Assembly (NCBI GenBank): GCA_964532485.1
Contig: CAZHKE010000003.1
Location: 51,292-115,291 of the forward strand
Direction of reading: 5' to 3'
Length of the DNA: 64,000 nt
DNA from: DATBSK01 sp964532485
GTDB lineage: Bacteria > Actinomycetota > Acidimicrobiia > IMCC26256 > PALSA-555
Shown here piece after piece: positions 16,377 through 24,750 of this stretch. How positions within the stretch are numbered: the first letter of the stretch is position 1; the number at the start of each line of letters is the position of its first letter. The translations under genes were made by a program, and so were the position numbers. The notes beneath the pieces are model-generated. The model saw only the letters and a program-made list of their open reading frames with translations, made no database searches and was not told the origin of the DNA.

Positions 16377-17839
16377 GGGGCCATCTCGTCGACGCGGGCG
16401 GCCGCGAGGCCGCCGGACAGCAACACCATGGGGATGCCCACGCCGGGCACCGTACCCATCCCCACGAGGACGAGCCCCGGGACCCGAGGATCCACGTTGC
16501 GGGGGCGGAACGGCCCGCTCTGGAAGAAGCGGTGCGCCAGGGCGAACGGCGTCCCCCGCTCGAGCCCGGCGGCGCTCCAGCCGGAAGGGTCGGTGAAGCT
16601 CTCGATGACGACGTCGTCGACGGGATAGCCGAACGCGCCGATGCGCCCAACCAGGTCGTCGCGCAGTCGCGGCCCCTCGACCGCCCAGTCGATCGTCGCG
16701 TCGAGGTTCGGCACGGGCTCGAGTCCGTAGACGACGGTGCCACCGGGAGGAGCGAGCGTTGGGTCCGTCGTGCTCGGGAGGGTCACGAGGATCGACGGAT
16801 CGGGCATGCGCGATCGTTCTCGAAGCAACGCGTCGAAAGACTCGCGCCACGCGGCACCGAAGTGAATGTTGTGGTGGGCACTCGTCGGCGGCGGTGCTCC
16901 CGACACGCCAGCCGCCCAGACCGCGCACGATGGCGAGTAGGCGCCGCGCCGCACCACGCGCGGCGCCTCCAGGTCGAGTAGCTCACGGTACGTCGCCGCG
17001 ACGTCGGCGTTGACGACCACAACATCAGCCGGGACCGACTCCCCACTGGCGAGCCGCACGCCGCGCACACGTCCGTCGCCCCCGCGGCAGATGCGCTGGA
17101 CCGGTTCGCGATACCGGACGCTCGCACCGCCGCCGGAAGCCGCCGCGGCAAGGCCGGCCGCGACGGCTTGCATACCGCCCTCGGCGGCGTACACGCCCTC
17201 GATGCTGTCCATGTAGGTGATGACGCAGAACACCGCGAGCGCCTCGAACGGCGACAGCCCTGCGTACATCGCTTGGAACGAGAAGGCCTGCTGGAGCCGT
17301 GTGTCGGTGAGGAATCGGCCGACCTGACGTGTCATGCGGCGCAACGCGCCGAGCCGGATCAGGCGGACGAGCGCGGGCACCTCGCGCGTCAGCTCGAGGA
17401 CGGAGTCCCAGCTCCGATCGATGAAGCGCGGGAGCTCGACAGCGGTGAGGTCTCGCAGCCACACGGCGAAGCGCTCGAATCCCGCGGCATCGCGCGGCCC
17501 GGCAAACGCGCGGATCTCCTCGGTCATGGCATCGACCCCCCGACGCACGAACAGCTCCGAGCCGTCGGCGAAGGTCGCCCGGTACATCGGGTCGACCGGT
17601 CGGACGACGATGTGCTCGTTCATGGACGCGTCGGCCGCGGCGAATGTCGCTTCGAGGATCGCCGGCATCGTCAGCACGACCGGGCCGGTGTCGACGCGGA
17701 ACCCCTCGCCGACCAGCTGCGTCGCGCACCCCCCGGGTTCCGCGGCCCGCTCGAGCACTGTGACGTCGTAGCCACGACCCACGAGATGGCACGCTGCCGC
17801 GAGGCCGCCGAGCCCCGCGCCGACCACGACGACGCGCAC
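16373..17839 (-). CDS. crtI: Phytoene desaturase
   Basis: FAD-dependent desaturase/isomerase converting phytoene to lycopene. At 488 residues it has the N-terminal dinucleotide motif VVVGAGLGGLAAA, then EPGGCATQ, and the C-terminal bacterial CrtI signature VGMGTVPGVGIPMVLLSG. It starts at GTG 17839 just downstream of the crtE stop (17846), so it needs no promoter of its own. Length and motifs fit CrtI better than the shorter amine oxidases. Confidence 0.93.
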   Translation of the reverse strand: MRVVVVGAGLGGLAAACHLVGRGYDVTVLERAAEPGGCATQLVGEGFRVDTGPVVLTMPAILEATFAAADASMNEHIVVRPVDPMYRATFADGSELFVRRGVDAMTEEIRAFAGPRDAAGFERFAVWLRDLTAVELPRFIDRSWDSVLELTREVPALVRLIRLGALRRMTRQVGRFLTDTRLQQAFSFQAMYAGLSPFEALAVFCVITYMDSIEGVYAAEGGMQAVAAGLAAAASGGGASVRYREPVQRICRGGDGRVRGVRLASGESVPADVVVVNADVAATYRELLDLEAPRVVRRGAYSPSCAVWAAGVSGAPPPTSAHHNIHFGAAWRESFDALLRERSRMPDPSILVTLPSTTDPTLAPPGGTVVYGLEPVPNLDATIDWAVEGPRLRDDLVGRIGAFGYPVDDVVIESFTDPSGWSAAGLERGTPFALAHRFFQSGPFRPRNVDPRVPGLVLVGMGTVPGVGIPMVLLSGGLAAARVDEMAP

Positions 17840-17845
17840 GGAGCG

Positions 17846-18916
17846 CTACCGATCGCGCCAGGCGACGTACGTACCGAGCTCCTCCAGCGCGAGCCGGGCT
17901 TCGGCCGTCAACGGTGCTTCGGCCAGCGCCGCGAACGCGGTCGCGACGAGCGTCTCGATCATGCGCTCGATCTCGTCACGGGCGCCGGTATCGACGAGGA
18001 GCGCCTGGAGCGCGCGGACCTCGTCGTCGGTCAGGTCGTCTCGGCCGATCCGCGTGAGCAGGCCCGACGCGGCACCGTCGGCCCGCTCAGCCGCCACGGC
18101 GATCAGGGGCGTGAGCTTGCCTTCTCGGAGGTCGTCGCCGACGGGCTTCCCGGTGATCGCCACGTCGCCGAACACACCGAGCAGGTCGTCGCGGAGCTGG
18201 AACGCCTCACCGAGCGGCAGCCCGACGGCGCTCAACGGCGCCGCCAGCTCGTCGAGGCGCCCCGCGAGCGCTGCTCCGAGGTGCAGCGGCCGTTCGACCG
18301 TGTACTTCCCCGACTTGTAGCGCTCGATGCGCGCGGCTTGCGCGGAGTCGCTCGAGCCGCTCGCGGTCCCCACGAGATCGAGGTACTGACCGACGCACAG
18401 CTCGATGCGGAGCTCGTCGAAGACACGGCGCGCGATCGGTGGCGCTTCCCCGAACAGGACGTCCGAATACACGAACGCGAGGTCGCCAACGAGGATTGCA
18501 GTCCCCTCGCCGAAGCGACGAGCCTCGCCTCGCCACGCGCGGGCCTCGTGGCGCGTGATCGCGCCGGCGTGGATCGCCGGCAGGCCGCGGCGCAGGGCGG
18601 ACCCGTCCATCACGTCGTCGTGGACGAGCGCGAACGTGTGCAGCAGCTCCAAAGCCGCACCTGCGTCGACTACTGCGGCGTCCTCACCCGCGCCCCCGGC
18701 GCCGACGTAGGCCCAATGACAGAACGCCGGCCGGAGCCGCTTGCCCCCTGCCCGCACGAGATCACGCAGCGCGACAAGTGGCTCCTCGAGCAATCCGTCG
18801 ACCGCCGTCCAGCGGGCGACCTCGGTGTCGAGGAGCTCGATGATGCGGGCCTCCGAGCGGGCGCCGACCTCGGCCAGGCTCGGCGGAGCTGCGGTGGGGC
18901 GCCGAGTCACTGCCAC
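17846..18916 (-). CDS. crtE: Polyprenyl diphosphate synthase, probable GGPP synthase
   Basis: Trans-isoprenyl diphosphate synthase supplying GGPP to crtB. At 356 residues it has GGKRLRP, first Asp-rich motif DDVMD, and second motif LRDDLLGVFGD followed by GKPVGDD. GTG 18916 is preferred because TACGAT lies exactly 6 nt upstream on the minus strand and the upstream reading crosses that hexamer; GTG 18910 is an alternative. Product chain length is inferred from the carotenoid context. Confidence 0.9.
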   Translation of the reverse strand: MAVTRRPTAAPPSLAEVGARSEARIIELLDTEVARWTAVDGLLEEPLVALRDLVRAGGKRLRPAFCHWAYVGAGGAGEDAAVVDAGAALELLHTFALVHDDVMDGSALRRGLPAIHAGAITRHEARAWRGEARRFGEGTAILVGDLAFVYSDVLFGEAPPIARRVFDELRIELCVGQYLDLVGTASGSSDSAQAARIERYKSGKYTVERPLHLGAALAGRLDELAAPLSAVGLPLGEAFQLRDDLLGVFGDVAITGKPVGDDLREGKLTPLIAVAAERADGAASGLLTRIGRDDLTDDEVRALQALLVDTGARDEIERMIETLVATAFAALAEAPLTAEARLALEELGTYVAWRDR

Positions 18917-18922
18917 CGGCCG

Positions 18923-18928
18923 ATCGTA
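18923..18928 (-). promoter_or_regulatory. -10-like TACGAT before crtE
   Basis: Minus-strand TACGAT, 6 nt before GTG 18916. The same TACGAT-plus-6 arrangement precedes mtnP at 39704. Confidence 0.45.
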
Positions 18929-18964
18929 GGTGGCGCACCGGTCCGCCGACCCAGGCCAGATCGG

Positions 18965-18970
18965 TACCAT
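18965..18970 (+). promoter_or_regulatory. -10-like TACCAT before the SCP2-like gene
   Basis: TACCAT ends 5 nt before GTG 18976. This points to a leaderless transcript divergent from crtE. Confidence 0.4.
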
Positions 18971-18975
18971 CGACC

Positions 18976-19398
18976 GTGGTGGCGGAGTTCCTCTCGGCGG
19001 GGTGGATCGCTGCGCTCGACGCCGCCGCGCGGGGATCCGCAGCCCTCGCCGTGTGCGCCGGCGACGAGCGCTTCGTTTTCGAACAGCGCGTCGTGCTCCC
19101 CACCGGCGACCAGGTAGTGCATCACCTCGTCTTCGCCGCCGACGGCGTGCGCGTACGACCGGGTGCGGCCTCTCACGCTGACGTCGTGCTCACGACCGAT
19201 CTGGAGACCGCGGTCGCGATCGCACGCGGCGGCACGAACGCGCAGCGCGCGCTCGCGCTCGGCCGCCTGCAGGTCCGGGGCGACCTTGACGTGCTCACGA
19301 GTCGCTCGAGCGCACTCGCAGCAGTCGACGACGTCTTCGCCTCCGTTCGAGCCGAGACGACGTACCCCTCCGCAGAAGCCGGGAGACCTCACCGGTAG
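18976..19398 (+). CDS. SCP2 sterol-binding-domain-like protein
   Basis: A 140-residue soluble protein. The C-terminal half (DVVLTTDLETAVAIARGG, then ALALGRLQVRGDLDVL) matches the SCP2 lipid-binding fold, in which a small-domain helix is followed by the G-x-hydrophobic-x-GD strand. The N terminus is short and has no signal. It sits just upstream of an acyl-CoA dehydrogenase, so a role in binding acyl-CoA or sterol-like lipids is plausible, but this is inference. Confidence 0.75.
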   Translation: MVAEFLSAGWIAALDAAARGSAALAVCAGDERFVFEQRVVLPTGDQVVHHLVFAADGVRVRPGAASHADVVLTTDLETAVAIARGGTNAQRALALGRLQVRGDLDVLTSRSSALAAVDDVFASVRAETTYPSAEAGRPHR

Positions 19399-19401
19399 CA
19401 T
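19396..19401 (+). promoter_or_regulatory. -10-like TAGCAT before the acyl-CoA dehydrogenase
   Basis: TAGCAT overlaps the SCP2-like gene stop and lies 7 nt before ATG 19409. It could allow separate transcription of the dehydrogenase. Confidence 0.4.
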
Positions 19402-19408
19402 CGCTCGC

Positions 19409-20805
19409 ATGCAGCCCACCGAAGCCGAGTTCCGAGCCGAGGCGACCGCGTTCCTCGAAGCGAACGCCACCAAGCGCGTCGACGAGGAGTTCGAGTGGGG
19501 GAAGGGCTCGGACGCAGTCGGCATCCTCGAGGAGAAGTCGCCCGAGGAGGAGCGCGCCGAGGTCGCCGCCGCGAAGGCGTGGAAGGCCAAGGAGTTCGAC
19601 GCGGGGTTCGGCTGGATCGTCGGCCCCGAGGAGCACGGGGGCCGCGCGCTGCCAACCGCCTACGACCGCGCGTATCGGGAGCTCGCCGCCGGCTACGACA
19701 CGCCACCGATGGTGCCGTTCGCGATCGGGCTCGGCATGGTTGCGCCGACCATCTTGGCGCATGCGATCCCCGAGGTGCGCGAGCGCTACCTCCGACCGAT
19801 GCACCGGGGCGACATCGTGGGGTGCCAGCTGTTCAGCGAGCCGATCGCGGGCTCTGACCTCGCCGGCATCCAGACGCGTGCCGTGCGCGACGGCGACGAG
19901 TGGGTGCTGACGGGCCAGAAGGTGTGGACCTCGGGTGCTCAGTACAGCGACATCGGCGAGATCATCACGCGCACGTCACCGGACAAGCCAAAGCACAAGG
20001 GCCTGACGATGTTCCTCGTCGACATGCGGGCGGCCGGCGTCGAGGTGCGACCGCTGCGCCAGATGACCGGTGGCGCATCATTCAACGAGGTCTTCTTCGA
20101 AGAGGTCCGGGTGCACGACTCGCACCGACTCGGCGACATCGACGAGGGCTGGACGGTCGCGCTCACCACGCTCATGAACGAGCGCGCCGCCATCGGCGGC
20201 GGTGTCGGCTTCCGCGGCACCGGCTTCAGCCGATATCGCGAGATGGCCCGGCACTTCGACGCGGGCGACGATCGCGTCGTGCGAGACCGTCTCGCCGACG
20301 TGTACGTGCAGTCGCAGGTCGCTCGGCTCACGAACCTGCGAGCGATGGCCAAGATCACGGCGAGGCAGCTCCCCGGTCCGGAGATGTCGATCGCGAAGCT
20401 CGCCAGCACCCAGAACATGCAACGCGTCGCGGCCATGCTCGGCCAGATCCTGGGCCCTCGCCTGATCGCCGACACCGGCGAGTGGGGGACCTACGCGTGG
20501 GCCGAGTACATCCTCGGCATCCCCGGCGCCCGCATCGCCGGCGGTACCGACGAGGTCATGCGCAACATCGTCGGCGAGCGCGTCCTCGGACTGCCGAAGG
20601 AGCCGAAGGCGNNNNNNNNNNNNNNNNNNNNNNNNNNNNNNNNNNNNNNNNNNNNNNNNNNNNNNNNNNNNNNNNNNNNNNNNNNNNNNNNNNNNNNNNN
20701 NNNNNNNNNNNCATGCGCAACATCGTCGGCGAGCGCGTCCTCGGACTGCCGAAGGAGCCGAAGGCGGACGCGACCACGAATCGGGAGCCGAAGGCGAAGG
20801 TGTAG
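19409..20805 (+). CDS. Acyl-CoA dehydrogenase
   Basis: FAD-dependent acyl-CoA dehydrogenase, 413 residues once the false gap is collapsed. Visible features are the N-terminal helical domain, QLFSEPIAGSDLAG and GQKVWTSGA in the beta-domain, GLTMFLVDM, and the C-terminal IAGGTDEVMRNIVGERVLGLP FAD/CoA motif. The catalytic Glu is not certain from reading alone. N 20612-20711 are flanked by identical 55-base ends, and removing 155 bases yields an uninterrupted frame ending EPKAKV. The substrate is unknown; it could be long-chain or steroid-side-chain acyl-CoA. Confidence 0.9.
20557..20766. other. Assembly gap artefact: 100 N between identical 55-base ends
   Basis: Bases 20557-20611 and 20712-20766 are identical and flank N 20612-20711. 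The duplicated reading of MRNIVGERVLGLPKEPKA is a scaffolding artefact. Confidence 0.93.
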
Positions 20806-20813
20806 CCGACGCC

Positions 20814-21590
20814 GTGCTGCCCTTCGAACGACTGCGCGCGCTCGCCCGCTACTCGGGCGACGACACCGAGCTGGTGCTCGAGGCGGCCGACTGCATCGCC
20901 GACTTCGGTCCCGACCCCACCCAGCTGGTGACGGTCTGCCGACGGCTCCTCGCGCACCACCCGTCGTGCGGCCCGCTCTGGTGGCTCTGCGCACGCGTGG
21001 TCGCCGCGCCCGACCCGGGCCCCGCGGCTCGTGAGGCTCGCGATCGCCTCGCGCGCGACCGCACGTCGTCGCGGCTGGCCTCGGTGCTGCCGTTCCCACA
21101 CGACGAGTCGATCGCGGTGCTGGGCTGGCCCGAGCTCGCCGGCGCCGCGCTCGCGGAGCGCCCCGACCTCGACATCGTCGTCGTGCGCGACGATCGGGCG
21201 GTCACGCGACTGCGCACCCGCGCCTTCGGCGACGAGCTTCGCGTGCGCATGGTCGACGTCACGGAGCTGATGGCCGGATCACCGAGCCACCTCCTGGTCG
21301 AGGTCGCCGCGATGTCCCCGACGTCGGCGCTTGCGCCCGAGGGCACCGCAGACCTGCTCTGGTCGCTCGGCACCACCACGCTCTGGATCGTCGCCGGTGT
21401 CGGGCGCCTGCTTCCCCAACGCCTCTTCGACGTCGCGCGCGCGGAGGTGGAGCGCGCCCGCGACGTGACCGTCGAGACGATGGAGCTCACGCGGGTCGAT
21501 CGCATCGCCGGATCCGCGGGCCTCGATCCCGTCGATCGCTTCGTCGCACGCCTCGACTGCCCCGTCGCCCCCGAGCTGCTGCGCCTCTGA
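20814..21590 (+). CDS. Conserved-looking protein of unknown function
   Basis: A 258-residue soluble protein that I do not recognise. The N-terminal third is helical with a tryptophan-rich stretch (CGPLWWLCARVV). The centre looks like a Rossmann-type alternation (SIAVLGWPELAGAAL, LDIVVVRDDRA), and the C-terminal part is acidic. Codon use and third-position GC match its neighbours, which supports real coding. GTG 20814 is 8 nt after the acyl-CoA dehydrogenase stop, so the two are probably cotranscribed. Confidence 0.7.
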   Translation: MLPFERLRALARYSGDDTELVLEAADCIADFGPDPTQLVTVCRRLLAHHPSCGPLWWLCARVVAAPDPGPAAREARDRLARDRTSSRLASVLPFPHDESIAVLGWPELAGAALAERPDLDIVVVRDDRAVTRLRTRAFGDELRVRMVDVTELMAGSPSHLLVEVAAMSPTSALAPEGTADLLWSLGTTTLWIVAGVGRLLPQRLFDVARAEVERARDVTVETMELTRVDRIAGSAGLDPVDRFVARLDCPVAPELLRL

Positions 21591-21599
21591 GGCGTCGAG

Positions 21600-21746
21600 T
21601 CAGTACGGGCCGTCGCAGCAGGAGTCGCGCCATCCGCACTCGGGGCACTTGTAGTGCGCGTGCTCTTCGCGCATCTGGGCACCGCACTGGAGGCACGTCG
21701 TCGACAGATCGGCAGGGGCGGGCACCTGGCGGGGCTGCTCGGACAC
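21600..21746 (-). CDS. 48-residue zinc-ribbon protein coupled to rmuC
   Basis: A very small protein with two CxxC knuckles, CLQC at residues 18-21 and CPEC at 34-37, followed by GWRDSCCDGPY at the C terminus. This is a rubredoxin/zinc-ribbon-like layout. GTG 21746 abuts the rmuC stop (TGA 21749-21747), so it would be translated by termination-reinitiation. It is too short for most gene callers, but the frame, knuckle spacing and position make it credible. It may bind Zn and act with RmuC or as a small nucleic-acid-binding factor; the role is unknown. Confidence 0.7.
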   Translation of the reverse strand: MSEQPRQVPAPADLSTTCLQCGAQMREEHAHYKCPECGWRDSCCDGPY

Positions 21747-22922
21747 TCACGCCTCCAGTGCGAGGGTCGGACCGGCGTCGGCGTCGCTCTCGTCGAGGGC
21801 CTGGGCTCGGCGGAGGTCGTCGATGCGGTCGAGCTCACGGTCGAGCTGGCGACGGCGCGTGCCGACGAGCTCGTCGTAGTCGCGCCGTGCCGTGTTCAGC
21901 GACCGGTCGAGCTTGTCCATCTTCTCGACGAACGCACTCCACTGCTTCGCGAACGCGCCGAGCCGCGTCAGGATCTCCGCCGACGTGCGCTCGACGCGGA
22001 AGTTGTCGACCGCCTGGCGCACGACCGCGAGCACGGCGTACAGCGTGAGCGGCGAGCAGAAGACCAGCTTCTGGCTCAGCGCGTCGTCGAGGATCGTGCG
22101 GTCCTGCTCGTGGATGAACGAGTACAGCGCCTCGTTCGGGATGAACAGGAGCACGCAGTCGACCGAGTCCCCCGCCCCGGTGGTGGTGGGCGCGTCGCTG
22201 TAGCCGCGGCTCGCGAGCGTCTTGACGTGGCCGCGCACGTCTCGGAGGAAGTCGTCACGCGCGCGCCGTTGCTCGAGGTCACCGTCGGCCTCGAGGTAGC
22301 GCAGGTAGTTGTCGAGCGGGAACTTCACGTCCATGTGCAGCGAGAGCCCGTCGGGCAAGAAGAACGTGAAGTCGGGGACGCCGGCCTCGATCGCGCGCTG
22401 CTTGCGGTAGTTGACCCCCTCGACGAACCCGTGGAGGCGCAGCACGTCGTCGGCCATCCGCTCGCCCCACTGGCCTCGCGCCTTCGTGCTCGACAGCGCT
22501 TGGCGCAGCCCTTGCGTCGTCTCCGCGAGCAGGCTCATCTGCTCGTGGGAGCGCTGGATCGCGCCGGTGAGCTCGCCGAACTTCGTCTGGCGGTCCCGTT
22601 CGAGCTCGCGGACGAGCTCTTGGACCTGCGCCATCTCGTCGGCCATCGTGCGGCCCATCGCGTCGAGGGTGTCGTCGATCGACGACTTCTTGCCCGCGAG
22701 CTCCTGCGCCGCCCGGGCCGTCTCGGCCGAGAAGCGGTGCTGGGTCTCAGCCAGCAGCCGCTGCATCTCCTGTCGGTGCTCGGCCGACGCCCGCTGCTCG
22801 GCCTCGAGGCGGTCGAGCGCCTCGCTCGTCAGCGCGCCGGTGCGTGCACGCCCTCGCAGCACCAGCCACGCGACGCCTCCGGCCACGGCCGCCCCCGCCA
22901 GGATGCCCACGATGATCTCCAT
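21747..22922 (-). CDS. rmuC: DNA recombination protein RmuC
   Basis: RmuC-family protein (PD-(D/E)XK-like nuclease fold) that limits DNA inversions and rearrangements. At 391 residues it has an N-terminal transmembrane helix (VGILAGAAVAGGVAWLVL), a long coiled coil (about residues 35-165), then the RmuC core: ARGQWGE, PDFTFFLPDG, MDVKFPLDNY, VLLFIPNEALYSFI, and a C-terminal coiled coil. ATG 22922 starts it. The 129-nt stretch before the next gene (22923-23051) shows no gene. Confidence 0.92.
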   Translation of the reverse strand: MEIIVGILAGAAVAGGVAWLVLRGRARTGALTSEALDRLEAEQRASAEHRQEMQRLLAETQHRFSAETARAAQELAGKKSSIDDTLDAMGRTMADEMAQVQELVRELERDRQTKFGELTGAIQRSHEQMSLLAETTQGLRQALSSTKARGQWGERMADDVLRLHGFVEGVNYRKQRAIEAGVPDFTFFLPDGLSLHMDVKFPLDNYLRYLEADGDLEQRRARDDFLRDVRGHVKTLASRGYSDAPTTTGAGDSVDCVLLFIPNEALYSFIHEQDRTILDDALSQKLVFCSPLTLYAVLAVVRQAVDNFRVERTSAEILTRLGAFAKQWSAFVEKMDKLDRSLNTARRDYDELVGTRRRQLDRELDRIDDLRRAQALDESDADAGPTLALEA

Positions 22923-23051
22923 GGACCGAGGGTCGCACGGGGGTGAGACAGGCTCGCGGATGGTCGAGAAGTGCCTCTGACCTGCGATCTCGCGCCCCGA
23001 TGGCCCCCCGAGCGGGAATGCCGGCTCGCCGGGAGCGACGCGACGGGGCGC

Positions 23052-24629
23052 TCAGGCGTCGCCGATCGCGTACACGAAGCCGCCGCGGGTGCCGACGTAG
23101 ATCCGGCCCTTCCAGACCGCGGGCGTCGACTCGATGCAGCTGCCCAGGGGGACCTGCCACACCTCCGGCGGGTCGATCACCGTGTTGCTCACGTCGTAGG
23201 CGTGCAGGACGCCGTCGCAGTCGCCCTGGAGCCACACGTTGTCGACGATCACCGGGGAGCCCATCAGCGGCGCGGTGAGGCGCTTCTCGAACCGGACCGC
23301 TCCGGTGTTGCGATCGACGCCGATCGCGCGGCCGGTGTAGGTCGTGTAGATCACCAGGTCGCCGACGATGCCGGGGGTCGAGAAGCTCCCCGCCTTGGCC
23401 TCCCCCTCGTCGTGCTGGGACCACAGCAGCGGTGCGTCGGGCACTGCGGGGTCGAGCTTCCACATCTGCCCGACGACAGCGGCCTGGGCGTTGTGTCGCT
23501 CCCATTCCGAGCCGCCGTAGAGCATCCCGAGCTCGTCGACCGCGATCGAGCCGTCGGTGTCGTCACCCGTCCAGAACCGGAAGATGCGGGTCGGCGTCCC
23601 ACCCGCGAGCAGCGGCGCGATGTCCCAGCCCTGCACGAGGCCACCGGAGTTCGCGAAGTAGAGCGTGTTGCCGGAGATGGCCACGGACATCTCGATCGAG
23701 ACCTCGGAGCCCGCGTTCGCGAGGAGCTCGTCGTCCCACCCGGGCGTGTTCCAGACGAGCTGGGGCGCCACGGTCACGAGCCCGTCCTCGCCCATCGCGC
23801 GGTTGAGCTTCACGACGTGCATCTGGCTGTTCTCGCCGCCCTCGAACAGGTAGTCCTCGAGGATCAGCCCGCTCGAGTCCCAGTCGTCGTTCCACTTCGT
23901 CGGCTGCACGTCCTCGGCGTTGATCTTCCAGAGCTCGGTCGCCTGCGGACGGTCGATCGCGAGCACGCGGTAGTAGCCGTCGCGCGAGCCGGAGTAGACG
24001 AGCGGGAAGCCGTCGGGGTCGACCGTCACCGACCCCTTGATGATGTCGCCTGTCGGGAACGGCGGGAGGATGTCCTGGCCGGTCGCGGCGTCGACGAAGT
24101 GGACGGCTCGGTCGTACGCGCCGAAGACGACCCACGTGCGGCCGTCGCGCTCGAAGACCGCCGGCTGCCCGGTCCATCCGGTGCCGCACCAGTTGGTCGT
24201 CTCGCCGCGGTCCTCCGACAGCGAGCACATCGCGGAGCCGGGGTACTGCCAGATGGTGTGCGGAGCAGCCGGGATCGGGCCCTGGCCGTAGTAGGTGCGC
24301 GTCGGGTTGCCTCGGAACGTGAGCAGGCCCTCGGTCGTCGCCTCGTAGTACGGCTGGAACGCCGACTCGGGATCGACCCAGCCCGTGTACGGCGGCTTCG
24401 TCGTGGTCGTCGTCTCGGGCGGCTGCTTCGTCGTCGTGCGCGACGTCTGCGCAGCCTCGGTGCGCTCGGAGTCGGTGCGGGTGACCGCGTAGGCGCCCAC
24501 GCCGACGGCGGCGATGACGATCGCGACGCCCAGCGCCAGGAGGACGGTTCGGCGCCGCCGCGCCCGTCTCCGCCGAGCCGCGGCCCTCCGGCTGCTCTGC
24601 TCCCCCCCGACCGCAGGGCGTGCTGGCAC
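23052..24629 (-). CDS. Membrane-anchored PQQ-type beta-propeller protein
   Basis: A 525-residue extracytoplasmic protein. It has a very basic N terminus (RRRRARRRR), one transmembrane helix (about residues 28-48), a Thr-rich linker (TTTKQPPETTTTTKPP), then repeats of the PQQ/pyrrolo-quinoline propeller type (TGWTGQPAVF, FVDAATGQDIL, GSPVIVDNVWL, STPAVWKGRIYVGTRGGFVYAI). It has Cys pairs in the N-terminal blade (CSLSEDRGETTNWC) that could form a disulfide. It may be an enzyme or a scaffold; no dehydrogenase active site is evident. A TACGCT hexamer lies 6 nt before GTG 24629. Confidence 0.8.
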   Translation of the reverse strand: MPARPAVGGEQSSRRAAARRRRARRRRTVLLALGVAIVIAAVGVGAYAVTRTDSERTEAAQTSRTTTKQPPETTTTTKPPYTGWVDPESAFQPYYEATTEGLLTFRGNPTRTYYGQGPIPAAPHTIWQYPGSAMCSLSEDRGETTNWCGTGWTGQPAVFERDGRTWVVFGAYDRAVHFVDAATGQDILPPFPTGDIIKGSVTVDPDGFPLVYSGSRDGYYRVLAIDRPQATELWKINAEDVQPTKWNDDWDSSGLILEDYLFEGGENSQMHVVKLNRAMGEDGLVTVAPQLVWNTPGWDDELLANAGSEVSIEMSVAISGNTLYFANSGGLVQGWDIAPLLAGGTPTRIFRFWTGDDTDGSIAVDELGMLYGGSEWERHNAQAAVVGQMWKLDPAVPDAPLLWSQHDEGEAKAGSFSTPGIVGDLVIYTTYTGRAIGVDRNTGAVRFEKRLTAPLMGSPVIVDNVWLQGDCDGVLHAYDVSNTVIDPPEVWQVPLGSCIESTPAVWKGRIYVGTRGGFVYAIGDA

Positions 24630-24635
24630 CGAGTC

Positions 24636-24641
24636 AGCGTA
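24636..24641 (-). promoter_or_regulatory. -10-like TACGCT before the propeller gene
   Basis: Minus-strand TACGCT, 6 nt before GTG 24629. It lies in the 121-nt divergent region shared with the amidohydrolase gene. Confidence 0.4.
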
Positions 24642-24750
24642 GCGGCGCGGCGCGCGAGCTCCGGGTCAGGACGCGGCGCGCGTGGCGACCGGCTCGCTCG
24701 CTCACTCGGCCACTCGCTGCACACCTCTCCCACTCCGAGGACGCGCGAGC

